A stretch of 64,000 nucleotides of DNA from Streptomyces sp. BK340 (lineage in GTDB: Bacteria; Actinomycetota; Actinomycetes; Streptomycetales; Streptomycetaceae). Position numbers and translations under genes: made by a program. The stretch is taken from positions 558,001 to 622,000 of the forward strand of contig NZ_VISR01000001.1 in the NCBI RefSeq assembly GCF_007827595.1, in the 5' to 3' direction. The notes beneath the pieces are model-generated. The model was not told the origin of the DNA, searched no databases, and saw only the letters and a program-made list of their open reading frames with translations. Below, one piece after another: positions 52,907 to 61,484 of the stretch (positions within the stretch are counted from its first letter, which is position 1; each line of letters begins with the position of its first letter).

Positions 52907-52974
52907 CTTCTCAGCCAACCGAGTCGGGCGGGTGGGTGGGTGGGCGGGAAACGGGGTCCGGGGCGGAGCCCCGG
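52907..52974 (+). repeat. Second copy of dispersed intergenic repeat, with CCGGGGCGGAGCCCCGG palindrome
   Basis: CTTCTCAGCCAACCGAGTCG, then GGCGGG(TGGG)n and GGGAAACGG, matching 26318-26359 in the opposite orientation. A 7-3-7 palindrome follows at 52958-52974. The surrounding 52792-53029 has no gene. Confidence 0.75.
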
Positions 52975-53029
52975 GCGGTGCCTGCGAAAAGCAGTTGCCC
53001 CGCACCCCCGCGGAGCAGAGCATGCCCCC

Positions 53030-54307
53030 GTGCCCCAAGCTCTCCTCCCCGACCTCGCCCCCTGGAAGGCCTCCGCCGACTTCCGCAGACTCTGGGCATC
53101 CGGTCTGATCAGCAACTTCGGCAGCTTCCTGACCTTCGTCGCCCTGCCGGTCCAGCTGAAGGACCTCACCGGCTCGGCAGCGGCCGTGGGCGCGATCGGA
53201 GCAGTGGAGCTGATCCCCCTCATCGTCTTCGGCCTCTACGGCGGCGCCCTCGCGGACGCGCTCGACAAGCGGCAGCTGATCGTGTGGTCGGAGGCCGGCC
53301 AGGGCCTCCTCAGCGCCGCCCTGCTGGTCAACGCCCTGCTGCCCGGCCCCGCGGTCTGGCCGCTCTACCTGGTGGCCGCCCTCTCCTCCGCCCTGGTCTC
53401 GGTGCAGCGCCCCGCCCTGGACTCCCTGCTCCCCCGGATCGTCGCCCACGACGACCTGCCCGCGGCGTCCTCCCTGAACTCCCTGCGCTGGACGGTCGGC
53501 GGAGTGGCCGGCCCGGCGATCGCGGGCGTGGTCGTCGCCTACGCGGGCCTCGGCTGGGCCTACGCGGCCGACCTGCTGACGTTCGCCGTGTCCCTGCTCT
53601 TCATCGTCCGCATCGCCCCCTCCCCCGCCTCCTACGAAGCCGCGAAGCCGGATCTGCGGGCCATCGCCGAGGGTGCCCGCTACGCCTGGAGCCGCAAGGA
53701 ACTCCTCGGCACCTACGTCGTCGACCTCGCCGCGATGTTCCTGGCCATGCCCCTCGCCGTCCTGCCGTTCCTCGCCGACGAGCTGCACGCCGAGTGGGCG
53801 CTCGGCCTGATGTACGCGAGCGTCCCGCTGGGCGCGATGGTGGTGGGCCTGACCAGCGGCTGGACCTCCCGGGTGCACGCGCACGGACGCATGGTGGTGC
53901 TGGCGGCCGCGCTGTGGGGTGTGGCGGTGGCGGCCGCGGGGGTCGTCGGCAACGTGTGGCTGGTGCTGCTGCTCCTGACCGTCGCCGGCGGCTGCGACAT
54001 GGTCAGCGGGGTCTTCCGGGCCGCGATGTGGAACCAGACGATCCCCGACGAGCTGCGCGGCCGCCTCGCCGGCATCGAACTGCTGTCGTACTCGGTGGGC
54101 CCGACGCTGGGCCAGGTCCGCTCGGGCGGGGTCGCCGCGTGGGCGGGCGTACGCACGTCCGTGTGGTCGGGCGGACTGCTGTGCGTGGGCGCGATGGGGC
54201 TGCTGGCCCTGTGTCTGCCGGGGCTGATGACCTACGACGTCCGGACCAACGAGCACGCGGTGCGGCTGCGCGAGCAGCGCACCGCCGCCGCACCCACGCA
54301 GGTGTGA
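53030..54307 (+). CDS. MFS exporter, EntS-like (MFS_3)
   Basis: 425 residues with about twelve helices. The N-terminal ADFRRLWASGLISNFGSFLT and FGLYGGALADALDKRQLIVW are the MFS_3/EntS (enterobactin exporter) pattern; helix 10-11 shows GCDMVSGVFRAAMWNQTIPD, RGRLAGIELLSYSVGP, as in that group. The GTG at 53030 is chosen because upstream in-frame codons lie in the repeat; the only Shine-Dalgarno (GGAG) is 14 bases off, so the start is uncertain. Substrate unknown; a siderophore is possible. Confidence 0.85.
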   Translation: MPQALLPDLAPWKASADFRRLWASGLISNFGSFLTFVALPVQLKDLTGSAAAVGAIGAVELIPLIVFGLYGGALADALDKRQLIVWSEAGQGLLSAALLVNALLPGPAVWPLYLVAALSSALVSVQRPALDSLLPRIVAHDDLPAASSLNSLRWTVGGVAGPAIAGVVVAYAGLGWAYAADLLTFAVSLLFIVRIAPSPASYEAAKPDLRAIAEGARYAWSRKELLGTYVVDLAAMFLAMPLAVLPFLADELHAEWALGLMYASVPLGAMVVGLTSGWTSRVHAHGRMVVLAAALWGVAVAAAGVVGNVWLVLLLLTVAGGCDMVSGVFRAAMWNQTIPDELRGRLAGIELLSYSVGPTLGQVRSGGVAAWAGVRTSVWSGGLLCVGAMGLLALCLPGLMTYDVRTNEHAVRLREQRTAAAPTQV

Positions 54308-54547
54308 TCAGTCCTGGCCGGCGTCCTGGTCACCGCGTGCCGAGGCGTCGTGCCAGCGGGGGTCGGTGTCCCACTGCAGGTTGCGCTCGGCCGCCGTGTC
54401 CATCGCGTGCTGGGCCTCCTCCCGGGAGGCGTACGGCCCGAAGCGGTCCTTGCCCGGGCACTCCGGGCCCTCTTCGACCTTCTTGTGCTCCAGGCAGTAG
54501 TACCACTCGCCCGGCTTGCCGACGGTGCGCTTCTTGAACAGGGGCAT
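54308..54547 (-). CDS. Small conserved SPOR-like protein
   Basis: 79 residues, ATG preceded by GAGGAG. Reads [20 protein letters not shown] and [20 protein letters not shown], resembling a short SPOR-type or zinc-finger-like domain with the pair Cys-Leu-Glu-His and a second Cys ([11 protein letters not shown]). Conserved in Streptomyces; no role known. Stops next to the convergent MFS gene. Confidence 0.75.
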   Translation of the reverse strand: MPLFKKRTVGKPGEWYYCLEHKKVEEGPECPGKDRFGPYASREEAQHAMDTAAERNLQWDTDPRWHDASARGDQDAGQD

Positions 54548-54592
54548 GAACAGCTCCTCTCGCCACGGACATGTTCCCCCATGCCCGCTGGT

Positions 54593-54598
54593 TAGACT
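54593..54598 (+). promoter_or_regulatory. Probable -10 of a leaderless map transcript
   Basis: TAGACT, a very good Streptomyces -10, ends seven bases before the map ATG, which lacks a ribosome binding site. Confidence 0.55.
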
Positions 54599-54605
54599 CG
54601 CTGGC

Positions 54606-55463
54606 ATGTCTGGCCAGTCGCTGCTCGTACCAGGGGAGCTGTCTCCCACCCGTTCGGTACCCGGAAACATCCGCCGCCCCGAGTATGTCGGCAAGCCCGC
54701 GCCGACGCCGTACACCGGACCGGAGGTGCAGACCCCCGAGACCGTGGAGGCGATGCGCGTCGCCGGCCGTGTCGCCGCGCAGGCGATGGCGGAGGCCGCG
54801 AAGATCATCGCGCCGGGTGTCACCACCGACCAGCTGGACAAGGTGGCCCACGAGTACATGTGCGACCACGGGGCCTACCCGTCCACGCTCGGTTACCGCG
54901 GCTTCCCGAAGTCGCTGTGCACCTCGGTCAACGAGGTCATCTGCCACGGCATCCCGGACTCGACGGTCCTCAACGACGGCGACATCGTCAACCTGGACGT
55001 GACGGCGTACATCGGCGGGGTGCACGGCGACAACAACGCCACGTACCTCGTGGGTGACGTGGACGAGGAGTCGCGGCTGCTGGTGGAGCGGACCCGGGAG
55101 TCACTCAACCGGGCGATCAAGGCGGTCCGGCCGGGCCGGCAGATCAACGTCATCGGCCGGGTCATCGAGTCGTACGCCAAGCGCTTCGGCTACGGGGTGG
55201 TACGGGACTTCACCGGGCACGGCATCAGCTCGTCGTTCCACTCGGGCCTGATCATCCCGCACTACGACAGCCCGCACGCGACGACCGTCATGCAGCCCGG
55301 CATGACCTTCACCATCGAGCCGATGCTGACGCTGGGCACGCACGAGTACGACATGTGGGACGACGGCTGGACGGTCGTGACCAAGGACCGCAAGCGGACG
55401 GCCCAGTTCGAGCACACGCTGGTCGTGACGGACACGGGTGCGGAGATCCTCACCCTGCCGTAA
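54606..55463 (+). CDS. map: Methionine aminopeptidase, type I with N-terminal extension
   Basis: Removes N-terminal Met from nascent proteins. 285 residues. A 40-residue extension with [15 protein letters not shown] precedes the catalytic domain. Metal ligands fall in [16 protein letters not shown] (two Asp), [11 protein letters not shown] (His), TFTIEPM (Glu) and TAQFEHT (Glu). [12 protein letters not shown] supplies the conserved His. ATG without ribosome binding site and a -10 directly upstream suggest leaderless mRNA. A strong terminator follows. Confidence 0.95.
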   Translation: MSGQSLLVPGELSPTRSVPGNIRRPEYVGKPAPTPYTGPEVQTPETVEAMRVAGRVAAQAMAEAAKIIAPGVTTDQLDKVAHEYMCDHGAYPSTLGYRGFPKSLCTSVNEVICHGIPDSTVLNDGDIVNLDVTAYIGGVHGDNNATYLVGDVDEESRLLVERTRESLNRAIKAVRPGRQINVIGRVIESYAKRFGYGVVRDFTGHGISSSFHSGLIIPHYDSPHATTVMQPGMTFTIEPMLTLGTHEYDMWDDGWTVVTKDRKRTAQFEHTLVVTDTGAEILTLP

Positions 55464-55482
55464 CCGCCGCCGCCCTCCCGCA

Positions 55483-55511
55483 GCCCGCCCCGGCCCCCGG
55501 GGCGGGCTTTT
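55483..55511 (+). terminator. Rho-independent terminator of map
   Basis: 11-bp stem GCCCGCCCCGG / CCGGGGCGGGC with a 3-base loop, followed by TTTT. Confidence 0.9.
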
Positions 55512-55525
55512 CTCTGCCCGGATGT

Positions 55526-55571
55526 TTTACCGACAGCCTGTCGGTAAACTTATCGACAGCAGGTCGGCAAA
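55526..55571. promoter_or_regulatory. Paired operators upstream of haem oxygenase
   Basis: 55526-55548 is a perfect 11-1-11 inverted repeat (TTTACCGACAG, centre C, CTGTCGGTAAA). A second, imperfect copy (TTATCGACAG, centre, AGGTCGGCAAA) follows at 55550-55571. Such TACCGACAG palindromes are typical of TetR-family operators. Two sites 23 bases apart suggest cooperative binding. The regulator is not adjacent. Confidence 0.75.
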
Positions 55572-55584
55572 CCGAGGAGAGCCC

Positions 55585-56232
55585 ATGGAGCCGTTCTCGT
55601 CCCTCATCCGCACCGCGTCCCACGAGCAGCACGTGGAGGCGGAGACGTCGACGTTCATGAGCGACCTGCTCGGCGGCCGGCTGGGCGTGACCGCGTACGC
55701 CCGCTACACCGAGCAACTGTGGTTCGTGTACGAGGCGTTGGAGAGCACGGCCGAGCGACTGGCGGCGGATCCGGTGGCGGGGCCGTTCGTACGCCCCGAG
55801 TTGTTCCGGCTGGCCGCGCTGGAGCGGGACCTGGCGCATCTGCGGGGGTCCGGGTGGCGAGCGGGACTGAGCCCGCTCCCGGCGACGCGGGCGTACGCGG
55901 ACCGGGTGCGGGAGTGCGCCGAGCGCTGGCCGGGCGGGTACGTCGCCCACCACTACACCCGCTACCTCGGCGACCTCTCCGGCGGGCAGATCATCCGCGA
56001 CCGGGCGGAGAAGGCGTGGGGCTTCGCCCGGAAGGGCGACGGGGTCCGCTTCTACGTGTTCGAGGGGATCGCCAACCCGGCGGCCTTCAAGCGTGACTAC
56101 CGGGGCCTGCTGGACGGCGTCACGGCGGACGACCTGGAGAAGCAGCGCATCGTGGCGGAGTGCAGGCAGGCGTTCGCGCTGAACACCGCCGTCTTCCGGG
56201 CCCTGGGCGAGGAGTTCCCGCTGAGCGCCTAA
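55585..56232 (+). CDS. Haem oxygenase (biliverdin-producing)
   Basis: 215 residues. Cleaves haem to biliverdin, CO and Fe2+. ASHEQHVEAE contains the proximal His, and YLGDLSGGQIIRDRAEKAWG is the distal-helix glycine motif that packs on haem. ATG follows GAGGAGA. Upstream is a strong palindromic operator and 0.8 kb downstream is the efeOBU iron operon, so it probably supplies iron from haem. Convergent with PhzF-like gene. Confidence 0.95.
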   Translation: MEPFSSLIRTASHEQHVEAETSTFMSDLLGGRLGVTAYARYTEQLWFVYEALESTAERLAADPVAGPFVRPELFRLAALERDLAHLRGSGWRAGLSPLPATRAYADRVRECAERWPGGYVAHHYTRYLGDLSGGQIIRDRAEKAWGFARKGDGVRFYVFEGIANPAAFKRDYRGLLDGVTADDLEKQRIVAECRQAFALNTAVFRALGEEFPLSA

Positions 56233-56873
56233 CGCTCCAGAAAGACCCGCCCGCCGATCTCCACCCACCCGTGCGGCTGAGGCGCCGCGAGGATCTGGGA
56301 CCCCTTGCCCTGCGTGATGTTCAGCGCCCGGCCGAGCCGGTCGGTGAGCAGCAGCGCCGCCGCACCGGTCGCCTCGTCCTCCTCGATCCCGTCACCACGC
56401 CCGGGGAAGCCGCGGGCGCGAATCCGGCCGGCCGCCTCGTCCTCCCACGCCCAGGCATAGACCCACTCACCGGGCGGCGGCACGTCGAGGGCGTCGACCT
56501 CGGCGGCGGTGGAGTACTGACGCAGGGTGCGCGGCGGCGCCCACTCCGCCCGGGCCTCGATCCAGCTGAACTCGCCGTCCAGCCGGGCCCCCACCACCCC
56601 GGCGGGCGTGACCAGTTCGGGCACGTCCAGCAGCCAGGCCGTGCCTACACACGGGTGCCCCGCGAAGGGCAGACGCAGGGTGGGGGTGTAGATGTCGATC
56701 ACCCCGCGCTCGGGGTCGTCCACGAACACGGTCTCGCTGAAGCCGAGTTTCGCGGCCAGCTCCTGCCGCTCACTCCGCTCGGACAGCACCGACCCGTCCC
56801 GGACGACACCGAGCTCGTTGCCGTAGCCGCCGTTCGGCGCACAGAACACACGGAGCACGTCGTAATCAGTCAC
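56229..56873 (-). CDS. PhzF-family isomerase/epimerase
   Basis: 214 residues, shorter than typical ~280. Begins TDYDVLRVFCAPNGGYGNELG (the GN motif close to where PhzF has GNP), then LGFSETVFVD, and LPFAGHPCVGTAWLL with the conserved GHP. EEDEATGAAALLLTD is the second-lobe motif. The second lobe is reduced. PhzF enzymes isomerise small amino- or keto-acids; the substrate is unknown. GTG at 56873 has no good ribosome binding site. It ends in a 4-base overlap with the convergent haem oxygenase gene. Confidence 0.8.
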   Translation of the reverse strand: MTDYDVLRVFCAPNGGYGNELGVVRDGSVLSERSERQELAAKLGFSETVFVDDPERGVIDIYTPTLRLPFAGHPCVGTAWLLDVPELVTPAGVVGARLDGEFSWIEARAEWAPPRTLRQYSTAAEVDALDVPPPGEWVYAWAWEDEAAGRIRARGFPGRGDGIEEDEATGAAALLLTDRLGRALNITQGKGSQILAAPQPHGWVEIGGRVFLER

Positions 56874-57017
56874 TCCGGAATTGAAACATCGCGACACGAG
56901 CGAACTCACCCTTGACCATCCCTTTACCTCCCCTTGGTATCTCTTTTGAGACGTCGAGATCAAGCCGTGCCTGTGAGATTTTCACCAGAGCTGAATCACG
57001 ACCCGGGCGGGTAGTGG

Positions 57018-57056
57018 TGAGGTAAGCCTCATGTAAGTTAGGGCAGCCTCACCACA
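57018..57056 (+). promoter_or_regulatory. Two adjacent iron boxes (DmdR1/IdeR-type) before efeO
   Basis: TGAGGTAAGCCTCATGTAA (57018-57036) and TTAGGGCAGCCTCACCACA (57038-57056) each match the known actinobacterial iron-box consensus (TTAGGTTAGGCT-type arms) at about 14 of 19 positions. They lie 22 bases before efeO. Iron repression by a DtxR-family regulator is expected. Confidence 0.75.
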
Positions 57057-57077
57057 CCGTTCCCGCTTGGAGCCTGC

Positions 57078-58214
57078 ATGCGAGCCGTCCGACTCACCGT
57101 CACCGCCGCCGCCACCGTGGCCGCTCTGACCGCCCTCTCGGCGTGCACGGCGAAGAGCGACGCCAAGGACGGTGACGCGATCCAGGTGACCGCCGCCGAC
57201 TCGAAGTGCGAGACCTCCGCCAAGTCGGTCCCGGCCGGGCAGGTCACGCTGAAGATCGAGAACAAGGGCTCGAAGGCCACCGAGGTCGAGATCCTGTTCC
57301 CGGACGACCGGATCGTCTCCGAGAAGGAGAACATCGGGCCGGGTACGAAGTACACGCTGACGGCCGAGGTGAAGGCCGGCTCGTACGAGATCGCCTGCGT
57401 GCCGGGCATGAAGGGCAAGGGCGTCCGGCAGAAGCTCACGGTCACCGGCTCCGGCAAGGCGGCCCAGCGCGACCCGCAGCTGGACAAGGCGGTCGCCGAC
57501 TACCGCGCCTACGCCCAGCAGCAGGCCGACGACACGCTGCCGCTCGTCGAGACCTTCGTGAAGGCGGTCAAGGACGGCGACATCGAGGCCGCCAAGAAGG
57601 CGTACGCCCCCTCGCGCCTCGGCTGGGAGCGCACCGAGCCGGTCGCCGAGTCCTTCGGTGACATCGACCCGAAGGTCGACGTCCGCGAGGACGGCCTGGA
57701 GGACGGTCAGAAGTGGACCGGCTGGCACCGTCTGGAGAAGGCCCTCTGGGCGGACAAGAAGATCGGTGCCGAGGAGAAGACCCTGGCCGACCAGCTGGTG
57801 ACCGACCTGAAGGACTGGCAGGGCCGGGTCGGCAAGGCCGAGATCACCCCGACCTCCATGGCCAACGGCGCCAAGGAGCTGCTCGACGAGGTCGCCACCG
57901 GCAAGGTCACCGGCGAGGAGGAGCGCTACTCGCACACCGACCTGGTCGACTTCAAGGGCAACGTCGAGGGCGCGCAGAAGTCGTACGAGCTGCTGAAGCC
58001 GGTCGCGCAGAAGAACGACGCCGCGCTGGCCACCGAGCTGGACAAGCAGTTCGCGGCGCTGAACACGCTGCTCGACAAGTACCGCTCGGACAAGAACTCG
58101 TACGACTTCACCTCGTACGACAAGGTCGGCAAGGGCGAGCAGAAGCAGCTCTCGGACGCGGTCAACGCCCTCGCGGAGCCGCTGTCCAAGCTCGCCGCCG
58201 CGGTTGTGAAGTAA
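57078..58214 (+). CDS. efeO: EfeO iron-uptake lipoprotein
   Basis: 378-residue surface lipoprotein. Lipobox LSAC near residue 23. The cupredoxin domain (to ~130) has AADSKCETSAKSVPAG and GSYEIACVPGMKGKG with Cys/Met ligands. The EfeO M75 peptidase-like domain has ADTLPL-type start, GWERTEPVAESFGD, GWHRLEKALW (the conserved HxxE) and the C-terminal helix bundle. ATG follows GGAG. First gene of efeO-efeB-efeU; receives iron and passes it to EfeU. Confidence 0.95.
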   Translation: MRAVRLTVTAAATVAALTALSACTAKSDAKDGDAIQVTAADSKCETSAKSVPAGQVTLKIENKGSKATEVEILFPDDRIVSEKENIGPGTKYTLTAEVKAGSYEIACVPGMKGKGVRQKLTVTGSGKAAQRDPQLDKAVADYRAYAQQQADDTLPLVETFVKAVKDGDIEAAKKAYAPSRLGWERTEPVAESFGDIDPKVDVREDGLEDGQKWTGWHRLEKALWADKKIGAEEKTLADQLVTDLKDWQGRVGKAEITPTSMANGAKELLDEVATGKVTGEEERYSHTDLVDFKGNVEGAQKSYELLKPVAQKNDAALATELDKQFAALNTLLDKYRSDKNSYDFTSYDKVGKGEQKQLSDAVNALAEPLSKLAAAVVK

Positions 58215-58227
58215 GGGGAGACGCGTC

Positions 58228-59517
58228 ATGACCGAGACCCCGGAAAGCCAGGACGGCCAGGAAAGCCAGGACGGCCAGGGCGGCTCCTCCCCCTCGCGCC
58301 GGACACTGATCGGCTGGGGCGGTGCCGGCCTCGCGCTCGGTGCCGCCGCGGCCGGCGGCGCCGTGGCGGCGGCCAGGGCGGGCAACGACGTGGAACCGGC
58401 CGGCGCCGAGGTGGGCGCCGCCGTGGAGTTCCACGGCGCCCACCAGGCCGGCATCTCCACGCCGGTTCAGGACCGGCTGCACTTCGCCGCGTTCGACGTG
58501 AAGACCGAGGACCGCGCCGAGTTCGTCCAGATGCTGAAGGACTGGACCGAGGCCGCGCGCCGGATGACCGCCGGGAAGGCGGTCGGTGAGGGCGCGTACG
58601 GCGGACTCGCCGAGGCGCCGCCGGACGACACCGGTGAGGCCCTGGGCCTGAAGCCCTCGCGGCTGACGCTCACCATCGGCTTCGGCCCCTCGTTCTTCGA
58701 CAGGTTCGGGCTGTCCGGCAAGCGGCCCGAGGCGCTGGTCGACCTGCCCAAGTTCCCGGGCGACAACCTCGATCGGACCCGCACCGACGGCGACCTGTGC
58801 GTCCAGGCCTGCGCGGACGACCCGCAGGTCGCCGTGCACGCCATCCGCAACCTGGCCCGCATCGGCTTCGGCAAGGTCGCCATCCGCTGGTCCCAGCTCG
58901 GCTTCGGCAAGACCTCCTCGACGACTCCGGACGCCCAGACGCCCCGCAACCTCATGGGGTTCAAGGACGGCACCCGCAACATCGCGGGCACCGAGACGGA
59001 CCGGCTGAAGAAGTTCGTGTGGGTCGGCGAGGGCGACGGCACGAAGTGGATGACCGGCGGCTCGTACCTGGTCGCCCGGCGCATCCGGATGAACATCGAG
59101 ACCTGGGACCGGACCTCGCTGCAGGAGCAGGAGGACGTCTTCGGCCGCGACAAGGGCGAGGGCGCCCCGGTAGGCAAGGCCAAGGAGCACGACAAGCCGT
59201 TCCTGAAGGCGATGAAGCCCGACGCGCACGTGCGCCTCGCGCACCCCGACGCCAACAACGGGATCACGATCCTGCGCCGCGGCTACTCCTTCACCGACGG
59301 CACGGACGGCCTCGGCCGTCTCGACGCGGGCCTGTTCTTCCTGGCCTACCAGCGTGACGTGCGCAAGGGGTTCATCCCGCTGCAGCGGCAGCTGTCGGCC
59401 AAGGACGCGCTCAACGAGTACATCCAGCACGTGGGTTCGGCCGTCTTCGCCGTCCCGCCCGGCGTCCGGGACAAGGACGACTGGTGGGGCCGCACGCTGT
59501 TCTCCGAGGAGGCGTAA
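58228..59517 (+). CDS. efeB: EfeB deferrochelatase/DyP-type peroxidase
   Basis: 429 residues. Tat signal SRRTLIGWGGAGLALG after a low-complexity N-terminus in which an 18-bp unit (GAAAGCCAGGACGGCCAG) occurs twice in tandem. DyP motif LMGFKDGTRN (GxxDG with the catalytic Asp) and the distal residues plus DAHVRLAHPDANNG, carrying the proximal His, are present. EfeB oxidises Fe2+ or releases iron from haem outside the membrane and hands it to EfeU. ATG follows GGGGAG; only 13 bases from efeO. Confidence 0.95.
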   Translation: MTETPESQDGQESQDGQGGSSPSRRTLIGWGGAGLALGAAAAGGAVAAARAGNDVEPAGAEVGAAVEFHGAHQAGISTPVQDRLHFAAFDVKTEDRAEFVQMLKDWTEAARRMTAGKAVGEGAYGGLAEAPPDDTGEALGLKPSRLTLTIGFGPSFFDRFGLSGKRPEALVDLPKFPGDNLDRTRTDGDLCVQACADDPQVAVHAIRNLARIGFGKVAIRWSQLGFGKTSSTTPDAQTPRNLMGFKDGTRNIAGTETDRLKKFVWVGEGDGTKWMTGGSYLVARRIRMNIETWDRTSLQEQEDVFGRDKGEGAPVGKAKEHDKPFLKAMKPDAHVRLAHPDANNGITILRRGYSFTDGTDGLGRLDAGLFFLAYQRDVRKGFIPLQRQLSAKDALNEYIQHVGSAVFAVPPGVRDKDDWWGRTLFSEEA

Positions 59518-59520
59518 CCG

Positions 59521-60393
59521 GTGTTCTCCAACTACCTGATCGGCCTGCGCGAGGGCCTGGAGGCGTCGCTCGTCGTCTGCATCCTCATCGCCTACCTGGT
59601 CAAGACGGACCGCAGGGACGCCCTGAAGCCGATCTGGATCGGCATCGGCATCGCGGTCGCCATCGCGATGGGCTTCGGCTGCGCCCTCGAATTCGGCTCG
59701 CAGGAGCTGACGTTCGAGGCACAGGAGGCGCTGGGCGGCTCGCTGTCCGTCGTCGCCGTCGTCCTGGTGACCTGGATGGTGTTCTGGATGCGGCGCACCG
59801 CCCGGCACCTGAAGTCCGAGCTGCACGGCAAGCTGGACGCGGCCCTCGCCATGGGCACGGGCGCGCTGGTCGCCACCGCGTTCCTGGCCGTCGGCCGGGA
59901 GGGCCTGGAGACCGCCCTGTTCGTGTGGGCCTCGGTGCACGCGGCGAGCGACGGCACCCCGCGCCCGCTGATCGGCGTGGCCCTGGGCCTCGCCACGGCG
60001 GTCGTCCTCGGCTGGCTGTTCTACCGGGGCGCGCTGAAGATCAACCTGGCGAAGTTCTTCACCTGGACCGGCGGCATGCTGGTCGTGGTCGCGGCGGGCG
60101 TGCTCGCGTACGGCTTCCACGACCTGCAGGAGGCCAACTGGATCCCGGGCATCCGGGACCTGGCCTTCGACATCAGCGACACGATCGAGCCGGACAGCTG
60201 GTACGGCACGCTGCTGAAGGGCGTGTTCAACTTCCAGCCCGACCCGACCGTGGTCCAGGTCACGGTGTGGCTGCTGTACTTGGTCCCGACACTCGCGATC
60301 TTCCTCGCCCCGGTAGGGTTCGCCTCCGGGAAGGGGAAGGTGAAGGCACCTCATGACCAGGGAACGCAGCCGTCGAAGGCTCCGCAGGCGTGA
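59521..60393 (+). CDS. efeU: EfeU ferrous/ferric iron permease
   Basis: 290 residues, seven membrane helices. The two iron-binding REGLE motifs are present: LREGLEASLVV near residue 9 and GREGLETALFVW near residue 121. GTG follows GAGGAGG, three bases after the efeB stop. Order O-B-U differs from the E. coli efeUOB. Its 3' end overlaps the next lipoprotein gene by 41 bases. Confidence 0.96.
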   Translation: MFSNYLIGLREGLEASLVVCILIAYLVKTDRRDALKPIWIGIGIAVAIAMGFGCALEFGSQELTFEAQEALGGSLSVVAVVLVTWMVFWMRRTARHLKSELHGKLDAALAMGTGALVATAFLAVGREGLETALFVWASVHAASDGTPRPLIGVALGLATAVVLGWLFYRGALKINLAKFFTWTGGMLVVVAAGVLAYGFHDLQEANWIPGIRDLAFDISDTIEPDSWYGTLLKGVFNFQPDPTVVQVTVWLLYLVPTLAIFLAPVGFASGKGKVKAPHDQGTQPSKAPQA

Positions 60394-61348
60394 CCGGAAC
60401 GCGCTCATAGCGGTCTCACTGTCCGTCATGTCACTGACGGCGAGCGGATGTGTGGTGGTGCACGGGGAGCGCGAGATGCTTCCCGCCACCACCCGCGCCG
60501 AGGCCGCCAAGGCGCTCACCCAGTTCACGGACGCGTACAACAGGGCCGACAAGGCCTATGACCGCTCCCTGGACGAGGACCACGTCACCGGCGCCCTCGC
60601 CGACATCGACGGCGCCCGGCTGAAGGCCGGGCACGCCAACAGCCCGTCGGGCAACGCACATCATGTGCAGCTCACGCTGACGGACGCCCGTTTCACGATC
60701 CCGAAGAAGGCGGGCTGGCCGCGCTGGTTCGTCGCGGACGCCAAGGGCAACCTGGGGAGCAGCAACGCCCGTTGGCTGCTGGTGTTCACCCGCGACGGCC
60801 TCGGCGATCCGTGGCGGGTGGCCTATCTGACGCTGGTCGCGGCCGGTGACGTACCGCAGTTCAAGAAGGACGAGGACGGCTGGGCCGAGGCCGTGCCCGC
60901 CGACTCCACGCAACTGGCCGTGCCGCCCGCCGATCTGAGCAAGGGCTACGCGGCCTATCTGAAGAACGCCGGCCCGGTGTTCGCGGACGGCCGGTACACC
61001 AGCGGCCTGCGCGCGGACCGCAAGAAGCAGACGACGAAGCCCGGCCTGGTCCGGCAGTACATCGACGAGCCGCTGACCCACGGCGACTACGCGCCGCTCG
61101 CGCTGCGCACGGCAGACGGCGGGGCGCTGGTCTTCTTCACCACGCACCACTACGAGAAGCAGACCGCCGCCGCGGGCACCTCCGTGCCGACCCCGAACAA
61201 GGACGTGCAGGCCCTGACCAAGGGCGAGATCAAGCAGTCGCTGACCCTGGAGATCATCTCCAACGAGGCCGCCCTCGACCCGGCGGGCAGCGGCCCCGTG
61301 TCCGTCCTGGGACGGGTGCAGGGCCTGACGGCGGCACAGGGCGAGTAG
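60353..61348 (+). CDS. Putative lipoprotein linked to the efe operon
   Basis: 331 residues. A very basic N-terminus (RERSRRRLRRRDRN) leads to a hydrophobic stretch and lipobox LTASGC at about residue 33, so it should be surface-anchored. The rest has no recognised family; it contains QFTDAYNRADKAYDRSLDED and RWLLVFTRDGLGDPWRVAYL. It starts 41 bases inside efeU with GAAGG upstream, so it is probably coupled to the iron operon. Confidence 0.8.
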   Translation: MTRERSRRRLRRRDRNALIAVSLSVMSLTASGCVVVHGEREMLPATTRAEAAKALTQFTDAYNRADKAYDRSLDEDHVTGALADIDGARLKAGHANSPSGNAHHVQLTLTDARFTIPKKAGWPRWFVADAKGNLGSSNARWLLVFTRDGLGDPWRVAYLTLVAAGDVPQFKKDEDGWAEAVPADSTQLAVPPADLSKGYAAYLKNAGPVFADGRYTSGLRADRKKQTTKPGLVRQYIDEPLTHGDYAPLALRTADGGALVFFTTHHYEKQTAAAGTSVPTPNKDVQALTKGEIKQSLTLEIISNEAALDPAGSGPVSVLGRVQGLTAAQGE

Positions 61349-61350
61349 AA

Positions 61351-61440
61351 CGCCCCAAAGGGGCGCGGGGCTGTATCGATCATGCGGCTCCGCCGCGTGG
61401 GCACGACCAGCCACAACGGACCCGCAGCCGCCCGACGGTC
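61351..61440. repeat. Streptomyces intergenic repeat with CGCCCCAAAGGGGCG hairpin
   Basis: GCCCC-AAA-GGGGC hairpin, then CGGGGCTGTATCGAT, GCGGCTCCGCCGC and ACCAGCCACAACGGAC. This composite recurs after genes in many Streptomyces chromosomes, from general knowledge. Here it may terminate the efe transcript. The remainder to 61484 holds no gene. Confidence 0.65.
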
Positions 61441-61484
61441 TGCCGCGGCACCCCGCGAGCGCCCGCCTCGCCCCCGCGGAGCGC

